NCBI GenBank assembly: GCA_037126765.1
Contig: JBBCBC010000001.1
Coordinates: 36,006,804 to 36,070,803, forward strand
Direction: 5' to 3'
Source of the DNA: Stenogyne calaminthoides
Taxonomy: Eukaryota > Streptophyta > Magnoliopsida > Lamiales > Lamiaceae
DNA length: 64,000 nucleotides
Part shown: positions 11,439-23,606 of the stretch, one piece after another
How the letters are laid out: each line of letters begins with the position of its first letter
How positions within the stretch are numbered: position 1 is the stretch's first letter
Notes under the pieces: generated by a model
What the model was told of the DNA's origin: nothing
Databases searched by the model: none
The model's input: only the letters and a program-made list of their open reading frames with translations
Translations under genes and position numbers: made by a program

Positions 11439-13054
11439 GTTGGAATTTAGAAAGGCGTAAAATACGAATCACACGCGAATGGAAATTAAAGTTCACCAAC
11501 AACTAACAATTAATTAATTACGATTCAATAATCATAACGAGAAACCTTATAGTGATTCAATAGCAGATTTGTCAACTATGATATCCACGTAATCCCCAAG
11601 AACGGATCTGCATAAATTTGTCAGTGTTGAATCCCAAGTTGAATCAGCTAGGAAAATCCAAACTTTAGATCTTATGGAGAGAATATGAAGTTACGTTGTT
11701 TGTGAATTCCCAAGAGTCTGTATATATAGGGAGGACAGAAATTTTAAATCTTAAATTTTAGCCCAATTAGGAAAAATAAAAACCCCAATCTTGAATTAAA
11801 TTAATTTATTTAATTTAATTCAAAAATATAAATCTCTACAGATTTAAACGCCTTTTATATGAAAATCTCTACGATTTATTTTCATATACATTAAATCCTA
11901 TAATTATATTCCAAATATAATTATTGGGAATTCTTATTTAATTAAATCAAATTCAATTAAATAATATTAATAATAATTAATTTCGAATTAATTTATTGTT
12001 AATTTCTTCTCCATAAATTAAAAATTAAATCAAATTTAACTTTTAATCAACCAACTATAATCCGTAAAAAAAGGAACTACTTGTTGTGTGACTATAGGCC
12101 CTCATATATCGGCGATTAGTCAAACTAATCTGGTCTTGATTGAACCCTAGTCAATAAATCGGACATTCTCAATATATGAAGTACATTCAGAAACATGCAA
12201 CTACCTAGAATCAGAACGTGGACAATTGCGATTTTCCTCCTTTCATTCACGAATACTTCGATTAGTCTTGAACATGATGAAGTGCTTATTCAAATAACTA
12301 AATCAATTTATCTCAAATCACTAATTGATCATTAATGTCACACTTAATCACAAAGTCTAAAGTTGGCGTGCGTTGGCAATGACTTAGATTCAATTATGAT
12401 GAGAAGATGAGTATTCTCTAAATCCACTTTGAGGAATGAATCCTTTTTTGGTTCAACTACCACGCACACGCACTTCGTGATGCACCCAATCCAAGCCATA
12501 TCTACCCATGAAGCGGGTGCTGGCGTCGGTCATGGTCAAAGTTCATCACTCCACACATGTCGTATGCGTATTGACCTCAAGTCAAAGGAGTATCGCATCG
12601 CTCCCACTTCTTAAAGACACCCGTGACACATATAGTGGAACTACATCAAACGGTTTCTCGGATGGGTATACCAATACCCTCTAAGGTATTTGTAAGATCC
12701 ATCATGAGATACCTAGTATCTCGTAGTAAGTGAGATCTTACTACACTCTCTAAGAGTATGATCGCAGATCGCGACATCAATCTCCATCAGATCATCAATA
12801 TCCATTTCTTGATGATCCTCGATTGAAATTATTTAAGAATCATTCTTAAGTCATCTGAGTTCTCACTCACCCAATGACAGTAGTGATTCAAGGGAACACA
12901 TATAAGAATAAATGCAAACAATCAAACATAATATTCTAATGAGTATAACGCCATACATTTAATATTAAACAAATAATAATATTAAACCAATACTGAATAT
13001 TACCTGAGTATTATGTCCTTACAATGGATTGTCTCTAGGACACTAACACTAACA
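11439..13054 (-). repeat. 5' LTR of Copia B
   Basis: About 1.6 kb. The minus strand begins TGTTAGTGTCCTAGAGACAATC at about 13054-13048 and ends CCAACA at 11439. The exact right end is ambiguous because CTAACA is repeated. A minus-strand TATA box is at 11721-11730. The partner LTR is outside the window, so the call rests on terminal motifs, the TATA box and position relative to gag. Confidence 0.65.
11721..11730 (-). promoter_or_regulatory. TATA box in Copia B LTR
   Basis: The minus strand reads CCTATATATACAG, about 1.3 kb into the LTR and about 280 bp before its end, a normal place for a Copia LTR promoter. Confidence 0.55.
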
Positions 13055-13265
13055 AAATATAGGGTAAGAGTTAAGAGTATAAAAAATAGAAAGTATTTGT
13101 ACGATATCTAATCTACAGAAATATATAGAATCCAGGAAATTGGGTGATTCCCCCCTTTGTTCTAAGTACCCATAGATACTCTCAAGATCGAGGAAGAGGT
13201 ATTCTGAATCAATCAATGAAGTTCATTTTTCAATTGCATCATCAGAAAAAATAGAATGGAGTTTT

Positions 13266-13776
13266 TTGAACTACTTTTCAGAAAAATATTTCATAGCAAG
13301 CTTTGTTAGTGGACTGAAGGATGAACTTCAGTCCTTCATGAGAATGTTTAACCCTCCTACTCTCCAGGATGCGATTATTCTGGGGAAACATCAGGAATCC
13401 GCATTGGAGGCTATTTCTAAGAAGCCCAAATTTCCTTCCAGGGGTTTTCACTCCAATTCTAACTCTAATCCTAACCCCAACCCTAACACTACGCATTCTA
13501 GTATTCAATGAAAGAAACCTGACTCTTCTCACATATCTCCAGGCAGACCTCCTGGAGGTTCCACAAGGCCCTCTATTAAGCTTCTCACTCCCACTGAGAT
13601 GGTTGCAAGGAGAGAAAAGAGCTTGTGTACACAGCTCCACATTTTGATTGATACTGGCAGTACCCTAAGTTTCATTCAATCAGCCACAACTAAGAGGTTA
13701 AAATGTCCTCTCATCCCTGTTGATCCCTTGTTAGTCAGGGTGGCCAATGGTCAGAGATTGGTTAGTGCTAAGGAAG
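13266..13776 (+). pseudogene. Gypsy gag C-terminal part and protease start
   Basis: The capsid end is recognisable from EKYFIASFVSGLKDELQ and PTLQDAIILGKHQESALEA. It is followed by an Asn/Pro-rich tract at about 13455-13500 encoded by telomere-like CTAACC/CTAATC repeats. After a frame change the retropepsin active site LIDTGSTLSFI (about 13645-13680) follows, then VRVANGQRL. The reading stops at 13776, where SIRE-1 is inserted, and resumes at 28312. No zinc knuckle of normal form is readable. Confidence 0.82.
13772..13776. repeat. Target site duplication GGAAG (left) of SIRE-1
   Basis: GGAAG directly before the LTR start TGTTGGG; the same five bases follow the right LTR at 28307-28311. This proves insertion into the Gypsy element. 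Confidence 0.9.
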
Positions 13777-15325
13777 TGTTGGGAAATTTATAGTTTTGAT
13801 GAAAGTTCCAAAAACACATGTAATAAGGACCAGTCAGACCTGTTAGCTGACTGATGTTTACATTACTGCTATAGGAGACCAGTTGATAATGATTGTATAG
13901 AAAAACTGATGTAATAGATAGGTCACATATTGAGGGGGAACTCAATATGTAAAGGTCGAATCTGAAGAATCGAAGAAAGTCGATATCAAATGACAGCGTA
14001 ACGCTAAACCGCGGAATCGGAAGATCGACGAATCGAGTCGGATAACTTCGGAAGTCATGAAGCTCAAACCTCTATCTTAGAAGATCGGATGACTTCGGAA
14101 GATAAGACGAAGACCTACATCGCCGAGTCGGCCCGGTTGAAGCTAAGTCAACAGCGCCGTAAAAACTTCATCGGTGGATCGATCGATTCAGATCGATCGG
14201 ATCGACTCATAAGATGAAAATCGATGTTTCATCTTATCATCGTCTGCGATCCGAACAAGATGAATACCAACCTTAGTTGGAGGAACAACACCGCAAAGCA
14301 AGGCTTTCATCCAATAAGGAAGAAACACGTATGAGCAGAGCCGATATCGCGGGATTCGATGTTGCTCTCTCAAACGGCTATAAACTTTCGGCCATGCCGT
14401 TCTCGAAGACGCGTCACATCAAGCTGCAACTCTAAAAAATAACGAGATTCAAATTGCTCTCCAACGGCTCTTTGATCTCAAGGTCTATAAATATGGGATC
14501 ACACTTGAGTGAAACACGGAAATGCTTGGACAAACAACATAATCAAGAAGCTCAAACTATAGTCGATTTCCGCACGAAGAACACAACTACAACAAGCTTA
14601 TTTTATATTGTGTTCATCCCATAAGTTCTTAGCAAGAAATCTTTTCATCTAGCTATCAAACGCTTATCTGTGAGGAAAGATTTCATAGTTGGAACCTCAA
14701 CAATCTTACCCAAACCCCAAGTTAGGATAAGTTGTTTAGAAGATTCGATCTAGGGTTTCAAATCTTGATTTGCGGGATCGGTTGAGTGAGAACTCTTAAA
14801 ACATCTGTTGGTGTCTTTGTGTTGGACTAACACACTAATCTAAGTCGGTCGGTTAAGTCGGTTAAGTTGGTGCCCCTTGTGAAAGGGAAGAGTGGACGTA
14901 AATTTGGTTTGTCGAACCACTATAAATCTTATTGTGCCTTCTTTGCTTTGATTAGCTTTGCTCTCACATCGCACAATCTTAAAAGCGCATACATATTCTA
15001 AGTTAAGATCAGATTGCGCAAGCATCCGATCGTCGGATTTGATATTTCGTCATCCGTTTAAAAAGATAAAACTTGGAATCGATTTATACAAACCTGGTTT
15101 TTCACGGGTAAAACTTAAGCTTCCGCAGACACATCGGTTAATCGATAGTTTACCCGAATCTGTATACGGCGTTGATGAAGTTGGTTATCGAAGACCAATG
15201 ATTCACTCGCGCCTCGATCAAAGGCTATCCGCTTTCACCGCCGATCCATACGAAAAGTTTTTCAGAAGTCTATTCACCCCTCCCCTCTAGACTTCTGCCC
15301 TCACATAACCCGTTCGAGACCTACA
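13777..15325 (+). repeat. 5' LTR of SIRE-1
   Basis: Starts TGTTGGGAAATT and ends GACCTACA. It contains the block GTGGTGCC/CACAAGGGG-type sequence shared with SIRE-2 and with the LTR pair at 32963-36484. TATA box CTATAAATA at 14485-14493. It aligns over its whole length with 26743-28306. Confidence 0.92.
14485..14493 (+). promoter_or_regulatory. TATA box in SIRE-1 5' LTR
   Basis: CTATAAATA, conserved at 27460-27468 in the other LTR and on the minus strand in both SIRE-2 LTRs (41230-41238, 54748-54756). Confidence 0.7.
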
Positions 15326-15327
15326 AG

Positions 15328-15341
15328 TGGTATCAGAGCGG
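15328..15341 (+). other. Primer binding site of SIRE-1
   Basis: TGGTATCAGAGCGG, two bases after the LTR; complementary to initiator Met-tRNA. Confidence 0.93.
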
Positions 15342-15440
15342 TTGGTTCTTCCGACCAATCGACTACGTGTCATTGTGGTCATCTGAATCGATCTTGAAAA
15401 ACCGTTTTAAAAACTCATTCATTTTCCAAAATCACTCGGC

Positions 15441-18003
15441 ATGGATAACACATCCGGTATGTATCATGATCTCGCCGAAGTTCTCTATTGATGAGTATGC
15501 AGATTGGGCCATATATATGTCCAACCATCTAGGCTCGATCAGTGGCAGAATGATGGAAGTCATCGAGAGAGGACCCATCATCATTTACTACGACAATCCT
15601 GCAGTCGGAGGAGATCCAGACTTTCCCACGGGAAGTCTTGTACGAAAAAAGCCCGCCTCGGTGGACCTGAAAGAAAGAAAATCGCATACTACGGACACCA
15701 TTGCAAAGACATATCATCATGAAGACAATGGATAAGGTCACCAAAGAGAAGATTAAGTATCTCAAATCTGCGAAAAGCAATGTGGGATACTCGCCGAGAT
15801 CTGCGAGGGAAATGAGCAGATAAAAAACACGGTAGTCTTCAAGTTTAACTGGTGAAGTTCGAGAAACCAAGATGCCGCTGCAACTAAAACCATCAACGAA
15901 CTCGATGGAAGAATTACAATGTCTATAAACAAGCTTCGAGAACTTGGTAGAGATGTGTGATAAAGATATCAACTATAAGATCCTAAGGTCTCTCACCAAG
16001 AAGTGGGACATGAAGGTCACGGTAATCAAAGATTGCCAGGACATTTCAAGAATGAAACCTAGTAGCTTGTTCTTGAGTCTTAAAGCTCACGAGTTCGACC
16101 TGATTGAAAGAGGTCAAGTCGATGAAGACGAGGCCCCCTTTGAAACCTCGACTTCAAAATCGGTTGCTTTCAAGGCAACCCAAGATGGCGAGAACAAAGG
16201 CCAATGAACCCATTGGAAATATATTAAGTCGGCGAGAGCGGATCGCGTTGCTTACCGGGAAGCTTGAGAAGTCGATATACAACTTGGTAAGTATCGAAGA
16301 TTTTATAAGGACTATCAACATAGCCGAGGGGCGAGATAGGAGATCGCATAATAGATCTCGAAAGAACCGATCTCGATGATCGGAGGGATCCAGAGATGAA
16401 AAGGAAAGAGATAGTCGACGAAGGAAGGAAGAGATAACCAATCGAGATAGAAGAAACTCGGACTACTATCGGAAGGGAAATCACCGATAGGTCATATGAA
16501 TGAGTGATTCACCGGAAGGAAAGGCGGTGGATCCGTGAGCGTGCTTCAATCGTGAGAGGCCAGTCACTATAAAGACGACCGCCTGCACGGACGACGAGAG
16601 AGAGGGAAGAAAAGAGGAACAAAAAGAGAGCAACGGTATAGAGACGTAAGAGCTATGGTTGCCGATACGTCGAGAATCGACGATTCTATTCGCCTCAGGG
16701 ACTCGGGATACTCCTCAGAGAAGACTTCGCCGATCGGCGGTGATCGTCGACTTCTATGAAAGTGAAGATCGATATTCTCGTCGGGACGATAATGAACTCC
16801 GCTCGATGGCGGGGAGGACCGGTCCGAGGTAACCTCCAAACCCCTTCGTTCGCTTACACTGCTATCATTAAGACACCTTTGGAGAGATTGACTGCGGCTC
16901 TACTCGGAGCAATTGCTTGAAGATCTCTCCAATACAAAGAGAAACTTATGCTATTGTGGAAGCCGAGAATGATAAGTCGAGGATCGAAATAATCGACTTC
17001 TTCAAGAAAATGATCTCGAGAAAAACCTACGAACTTAGATCATTTGAACGCTCCGAAGGTGGCGAGGAATTTAAAATTCTCGGTTAAAGCTTCGATCGAA
17101 AAGCAGATCAAAAAGAACGATGGAAATTAACAGACTGACAAGAAGTTGATGACTTCAAAATCTTGCAAGCAAAATTCGATGAGCTATTCCAATGCATGAA
17201 AGTCCGAAATCCTCCGAGGAAAATCTGCGTAAGAAAATAGATGTTTTTTCAAAATCATCTCAAACCGATTAAAGACATGAGCGCCTATTTTCGAGTAAAG
17301 ATTGATAAGGAGGGACTTGGCTATGAGAAACCCTCCACATCCTCAAAAGCCCCGACTGATTCATCTCAGAAAAGGTGTAATCGACGAATCTCTGAAAAAG
17401 ATACACCAAAAGCTAAACTTGTATCTAATAGGGGTAAGAGACCAGTTGAGCAGGTAAGGCAAGTGCCTAACCGAGAAAGGAGCGTAAAATGAGCCCTAAG
17501 TGGTAAAGCATCACCGAGGAATCAGCGGAAGAACCGGTTCTTCCGAAGAAACCTCAACTTCGATCAACAGATCGAGAATCGAAAAAAGACAACCTACAAA
17601 AGGGAAGTCTGTCTGAGACCCGATCCAAGGTCACCATTTAATAAGCATGCTTCAGGTAAACTGCGAAAACCATCTATGCGAAAAGGATATGAATCTTTTG
17701 ATGGTAGCAGTCGTACCTACCCCTATAGTCAGAAATTTAGGCTACTGCACCTGAACCACACTGGATAAAAAGAAGACAAACTGAAAAGGTAAATCATAAG
17801 TCTTCTAAGTCATCCAAGGTTCACACAAGTAATCATACAAATCAGAAAGCATATGAGGATAAGTATGATTATGTTGACAGGTATGGGAGACAAATCAGGC
17901 CTTCTGATCTGACTGATCACCATAGAAGTGTTCTGTTTGTATGGATCCCCAAATCCAAACCTAACCCCTCAGGACCCAATCCGAAAGGGGTACCTAAAAC
18001 CTG
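15441..18003 (+). pseudogene. SIRE-1 gag
   Basis: The ATG at 15441 (MDNTSGMYHDL) matches the SIRE-2 gag start. A 1-base shift follows, then KFSIDEYADW, MSNHLG and GPIIIYYDNPA (capsid-like N-terminal domain) and CDKDINYKILRSLTKKWDMKV at 15955-16015. The middle part, with the zinc knuckle near 16555 and the coiled-coil region near 16860-17290, is badly degraded. The C-terminal basic region is clean around 17750-18000, ending in a TGA (VPKT stop) at about 18001. Full gag would be about 850 residues, much larger than ordinary Copia gags. Multiple frameshifts make it non-functional as written. Confidence 0.8.
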
Positions 18004-18009
18004 ATCTGA

Positions 18010-21000
18010 TTGCAGGTTCGCGTGGGTCTGGCCAACAAAGGAGGTGTGCAAGCAACTATCTGGTACATCGATAGTGGATGCTCAAGGCACATGACTGGAA
18101 GCAAACATCTCCTCAGTTCCTACATAGAACAGAAAGGCCCGCGTGTACTCTTCGGTGATGATAACTTTGGTTATACCAAAGGGTTGAACCTTAGAGAATG
18201 ATGATGTACAAATGGCTGAGTCTCAGTATGTCGGAAGGTCGAAGCACAACCTATTATCGGTTTCACAATTGCGACAACGGATTAGGTGTTGAGTTCTCGT
18301 CGATCAATGCACTATCAAGAATCGAAGTCACTTTCAGCGGATATTGCTAATGGTTCAAGAAAAGGGGCGATCTACGGTGATTGGAGCAGTTGTCCAAGAA
18401 ATACATGTCGATTGTTAAGAGTTCCAAAAGTAGCGATTGGCTCTGGCACAAAAGAATGAGCCATCCGAACTTTAAAACTCTTAATAAGATAAACTAGGAT
18501 GTCTCTAGTGGAAGGACTTCCGAATGAAGTGTTCTCAAAGGATCGGACATGTCTTTGCATGTCGGAAGGGAAAACAGTCAAAGCTTCATTCAAAGGAATT
18601 TCCGGACCAAAGATCCAGCCAGATCTTGCTTGTTGCTTCATATGGATCTGTTTGGACCCGATTACACGGTCGATCTCAACGGGACGCAAATACACTCGGT
18701 AATCGTGGATGACTATTCCAAGTTTACGGGTTATATTCTTACATAAGAAGAATGAGGCGACAACCAAGATACCCGAAGCTACTAAGAAGATTACAAAATG
18801 AGAAGGGTGTCGGTAGTAGTAAAATCGGATCGGATAAAGGTACGTAATTTCGAACTCCTTTATTCTTGATTTTTGCTCTAAGTTTGGTATCAAAGATGAA
18901 ACATCACCGCGAGGACGCCACAAATGTAGAATGGAGTAAATGAAGCGGAGAAACAGAACTCTCAAAATTTTTCTTTCGAACAATGTTATTTGAACATGCG
19001 ATACCAAACCGTTTTCAAGCGAAGTATAATCAACTTTGCATGCCATACGCGAAACAGATGTCTCGACTAAGGCTCACTACAAAACACCCTATGAACTGTG
19101 GAAAGGCGGAAAACCTCGTGTTTCTTACTTCCATGTTTTTGGAGTGCAAGTGTTTCATACACAACAAGGGTTCGTCGGGTTGAAGACCTTTGAGGCTAAG
19201 TCCGATGAGGGTATATTTCTAGGGTATTCCTCATCTAAAGAAAGCCTTCGGGGTCTACAACAAACGAACCTTAATGGAAGAAACACCCATGTAACTTTTG
19301 ATGAAGCATCTTCGATCAAGAGAAATCGCCTCGAACAAGAAGTACGATCTACGTAACTCGATATTGGAAAATGGATCGCCTAACGATCAAGGATAAAGGA
19401 TCGTAAATCAGATCAATTTTCATTCCAGATCTGCCGATTCACGGATCAATCGGATCTAAGGTACGAACAACTGTCGATGAAAAAAAAGCCGATTCGGTGA
19501 GATAAGAAGAATCGAACCATCCGGTTCGGGGGAACTCGAAGTTCTCACGAGCAGACATCGAGACATGATGATTCCAACATCACCGAGACTTGTTCTTATC
19601 AAGTGGACCATAACCGCACCACTCCCAATCACTAGTAATAAGATTTTATCGAAACGGACGATGTTCTCAAAACCGACGCAAATCGTAAGCGAAGGACACG
19701 GATAACTATCATCCAACTGATCGATAATTGGAGACCCGTCGATAAAATTAAAACTAGACATCCAGATTGGTGAAAGTGCCATGTATTCTTTGTTATCTGT
19801 ACATGAAGGAACCTACTACAATCGAGGAAGCATTACAAGACATAAACCGGATTCTAGCCATGCAGGAGGAAATTTGGAGCAGTTCGAGAGAAATGAAGTA
19901 TGGGAACTAGTAGACGCACCGAGGCCATCAAGACGTAATTGGCACGAAATGGATCTTCAAGAACAAGAGATGAGAAAAATGTTATCACCGAAATAAGGCA
20001 AGACTTGTTGCTAAGGGGTATTCACAATCGGAAGGAATTGATTACGATGAGACCTTTGCACCGATCCGCCGCCTTTGAAGCCATTCGGTCAATTTTACGG
20101 CTTATGCTTCCACGGAGGGTTCATTGTGTATCGGATGGACGTAAAGAGTGCTTTTCTTAAGCGGGGTACTAGCGGAGGAAGTTTATGTCGAACAACCTCG
20201 GGCTTTGAAAAAGGGCAACCAAGTGTATCGTTTAAGAAAAGCTCTTTATAACTGAAAACAGACTCATGAGCACGGTATGATACACTCTCTCGGTTCTTGA
20301 TCGAAAGTGGGTTCACTAAAAGGCGATGGGATGAGAACCTTATTGAGAATAGAAGATGGAGAAGATATTTCGATGGTTCGATTTACGTGGGCGACATCAT
20401 CTTCGGATCTCCAAATAAGAACCTATGTGAAAGATTCAAACAAAACCGATGCAAGGGAAATTCGAGATGTCCATGATGGGTCGATGAATTACTTTCTAGG
20501 TCTCCAAGTTAAACAAAGTTCGGAAGGGATATTCATCCGCCAAGCAAAGTACACTAGGAATCTTTTGGCTAAGTTTGGAATTCAAAATAGTAAGGAAGCC
20601 AAAATTCCTATGATGATTTGGATTCAAGATGGATCCAGATGATGGTCGGGTCGAAAACAAATCCGGGAAGGAATATAGGGCTCTCATTGGATCTTTATTA
20701 TACGACCGCCCGCCAGACGTGATATCACTTTCATGATGAGGTGTATGTGCGATTTCGAGCAATCCAATGGTTGACCACCTACAAAGCGACTAAGCGGATT
20801 CTTAAGTATCTGAAGGAACAATAAACCTTGGTTTATTCTACCCATCGAGATGATAATCTAGAAACTTAGTGGGTATTACGATTCGATTATGGAGGTTGCA
20901 AGATCGTGAGAAAATCAACCTCGGGAACATGTCGGTTCTTAGGAAGTAAAAAGCCCGATCTCGTGGTTTTCAAAAAGCGGGACATCGATTGCGACATCAA

Positions 21001-21345
21001 CAATGAAAGCGAGAATATATGGTTGCGAGTAGAAGCATTTGTTCCCAATCGCTGCTGGCTCGGTCGGTGAGGATTACAACATTGAAGCTAAGAACGCGTA
21101 CCTATATTCGGCGATAATAGTCTTTATTGCAATCACGGAATCGGTTCTACATACAAGATGCAAGCATGTAGATGTCGGACACCACTTCATAAGAGATCAC
21201 GTTGAAAAGAAGAATATCGAGAATGGAAAAGATTCATCTTGATATAACGTATACGATATTCTAACCAAGCCACTACCGAGATCGATTCAGAGATTTATGC
21301 AATGAGCTAGGACTTCTAGATCTTGGAGAAATGTCACCGAAAATG
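18010..21345 (+). pseudogene. SIRE-1 pol
   Basis: The open frame begins right after a TGA with TTGCAGGTTCGC. Protease WYIDSGCSRHMTG is at 18062-18100. GAG-pre-integrase LWHKRMSHPNFKTLNKI is near 18440-18490. Integrase pieces include HMDLFGPDYTVDL, VDDYSKFTGYI, YELWKGGKPRVSYFHVFG and EAKSDEGIFLGYSS. RT pieces lie at 19800-20560 (SMMNYFLGLQVKQ-like end). RNase H end: HTRCKHVDVGHHFIRDHVEKKN (21150-21210). Each segment matches SIRE-2 pol but almost none share a frame, so no product is expected. The region 18400-21000 is rich in CG-containing words where SIRE-2 has CAG/CTG. Confidence 0.85.
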
Positions 21346-22004
21346 TTTGATGGAATGCTCTCGAACTAATTTGGTTAAGAGACTAACCAGATCGAGAGAA
21401 ATCAGTTGAGTTTGGTATCTTAACTGATCTCAAGAGACTGATAAGCAAAAATCGATCAGACATATACGCTACCAGATCCAAAGGAACTGATCAGATTTTA
21501 GTTTATCAGATTTAAAGTCTATCAGTTTAAAGGAACTGATCAGATTCAAGGTTTATCAGATTTAAGGTAAATGCTCAGTTTAAAGGATTATCTGATTAAA
21601 TCAAATTTGGTTATAGTATTTCTTTGTGATTCGTTTTTAGCCGATACTCAACAAGCAAGATTCGAGAGATTAAGAAGCTATCAATCGCATAAGAAAGCTG
21701 GAATTTACACAACAAAATGAAATAACAGAACTTTTCATTGATAAAAACCCGAAGGTGAGGTTACATTACGAGTTACAAGTACAAGAAGACCCGGAGGTCA
21801 GTACATAAATGTTAACCAAAATCCTACACCTAAAACCCTAAACCCTCATCCTAACCCCAGAAGTGAAGGAAAGAGAGAGATTTTAAACTCTCATTTTCCC
21901 CACTTAACAAGGGGGAGAGAGAGGCTTTAAAGAATGTAATCCCAAGGCGGTCGCAAAAGTCAAGATCAAGAAAAACCGGAGCGACAGAGGCCTTGATAGG
22001 ATTC

Positions 22005-22388
22005 TTAAGCCCCGAGCCCTAAAAAGGAGGAAAGTAGTAGGGCTCTCCGGTGTTGAATGGAGCACGCGTGTGCCAAAGAGTTGGTCATCGATCTCATGGG
22101 CACATGTCTTCGATATTTTATACCGACTAAGTCCGATGGTTCCGTTACGTCATCCAGATAGACACACACAAGGTGCATACGGTTAGGAGAAGTGTCTTCT
22201 CGGTTAAAAACAGATCCGGCCACGGTGGTAGAAGCTTTGCAAAGAATCGTATGTGAAATCGAAGATGATGAAGAAAAATGACAATAAGGGATGCAAAGGG
22301 TTGATTTGAGAAGATGAAACCATATAAAAGGGTGTAAAAGTGTTTGCTTAGGAAGTCTCACCGGAAACAAGGGTTCACCAAGATACAT
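22005..22388 (-). CDS. Antisense ORF in SIRE-1, 127 codons
   Basis: Lies between pol and the env-like ORF, on the opposite strand to the element. The first ATG downstream of a minus-strand TATA box (22445-22455) is at 22386-22388 and opens a 127-residue frame (starts MYLGEPLFPVRL). I recognise no domain. The downstream (antisense 3') sequence holds a telo-box run (TTTAGGG-like, about 21828-21850) and CCTCCGGGTCTT/CTTCGGGT motifs that recur in the same place in SIRE-2. The peptide itself does not resemble the SIRE-2 antisense peptide. Coding status is unproven. Confidence 0.35.
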   Translation of the reverse strand: MYLGEPLFPVRLPKQTLLHPFIWFHLLKSTLCIPYCHFSSSSSISHTILCKASTTVAGSVFNREDTSPNRMHLVCVYLDDVTEPSDLVGIKYRRHVPMRSMTNSLAHACSIQHRRALLLSSFLGLGA

Positions 22389-22444
22389 GATTCTTACAAA
22401 GAAGATAAGTATGGTGAATGGGTGATGTTGTGTAAAACATTGGT

Positions 22445-22455
22445 CCAATTTATAG
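22445..22455 (-). promoter_or_regulatory. Antisense TATA box in SIRE-1
   Basis: The minus strand reads CTATAAATTGG. It points away from the env-like gene and stands about 57 bp before the first ATG of the antisense ORF. SIRE-2 has CTATAAATAAG in the matching position (47143-47153). Confidence 0.5.
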
Positions 22456-23323
22456 AGGCCAAGCAAGGATGCAAATGCAATTCTCATTTCAAGAAGCCTA
22501 TCCAGAAATTTGCATCAAAAAAAAGGACGATGTAGAAATCACGCCGACCGATAATTGGATAAATTTACGGTTGATTGACATATCGAGAGATTGAGGACGA
22601 TATTTACGCATGTCAATCACGCCTACTTAGGGAATAGAAGCTACTACTCTAGACTAAGTTTTGGCGGTAACACTTATCCCAAGAATTGGCTTAATCTGAA
22701 AAGAATCAGATGAGGTCAACCAAAATCTGATTACTTACAAGTATGATCGGATAGAGAGATCTCTTGAGCTTGAAACTCCAATAAATCGGATATATCGGTC
22801 TATGTCGGAAATATCGGTTGAAAGGGAACTTCAATCGATCAAGGAGGATCAAAAGAGGAAATCGGGCGTACTCGAGGAAAGATCATTTAAGCTGAAGTTT
22901 CAACAAATCGATCTGTTGGAGAAGATCGGTTAAAAGGATCGGTTGGGAAATTTCTTAAAGGCTTAAAGCGAGAATGATTAAGATCAACAAGTGGAATCAA
23001 CATTGACAAGTAATATTGGTGATAACAACATCGATCGACCCGAATCGCATCTCTCTTCTCTTGTTCTTTACTTATTTATCGGATCGATCGATTTTATTTG
23101 CTTTCTTGTATCCCATTATCCTTGTGGCGTGTACTCTGCAAATCATTTAATGCGGGACGTGGGGTACATGTATTAACCGCTACTTGATCGTGCTTTTTAA
23201 ATCCAAAAGTTTTTGTGTACGTCGTTTTCCCAACCCCTACGATCAAAACCGCTTAAATCTGGAGCGCATAATCTTTTCAAAACGATTGATCTTCAAAATC
23301 TTGTCTTATTGTACCCTCCGCCT
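22456..23323. other. Spacer between divergent TATA boxes, SIRE-1
   Basis: About 870 bp without ORFs. It contains short (A)TCTGATC-like repeats and CG-containing variants of them. The matching spacer in SIRE-2 (46276-47142) has nearly the same length and a TGATCCAATCTG minisatellite. Confidence 0.5.
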
Positions 23324-23332
23324 CTATATATG
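23324..23332 (+). promoter_or_regulatory. TATA box and UTR intron of SIRE-1 env-like gene
   Basis: CTATATATG at 23324. A 5' UTR would run to about 23443, followed by an intron 23444-23606 (GTAATATTTTC to CACTTTGTAG) that ends immediately before the ATG at 23607. SIRE-2 has the same order of TATA, UTR and intron. Confidence 0.55.
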
Positions 23333-23606
23333 ATTCATCAAACCTTACCAGAGTTTTTCTGCTTCACAAACTTGCATTACTCTCATTGAAAAACTTCAAA
23401 TTTTACTCTACGTTTCAAAATCTTCTCTGAAAATTTGAATCTGGTAATATTTTCTTTTAAGCTTAATGATGAATCTTTCTTTCCGTTAAAAACATTGTTT
23501 TCAAAAGTTGTTTTTTTGAATTTATGCTTCATTGCCTTTTGTTTTTCCGCGGAATGATATTGATATTGATTATGCACAAATTTAATGAGTCTATCTCACT
23601 TTGTAG

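Larger units (their letters stand above)
8540..13054 (-). mobile_element. Copia element B, 5' remnant
   Basis: The minus-strand 5' part of a second Copia element: 5' LTR (11439-13054), leader and gag. Its pol and 3' LTR should lie left of Copia A, outside the window, because A interrupts it at 8539/8540. The recognisable gag domain directly right of A's LTR shows that A landed in B. At its right end it abuts sequence that leads into the Gypsy gag fragment. Confidence 0.75.

Noticed and set aside
21826..21850. TTTAGGG-like run as a relic telomere
   Set aside because: Only about three units, conserved in place in both SIRE copies, so part of the element (telo-box).
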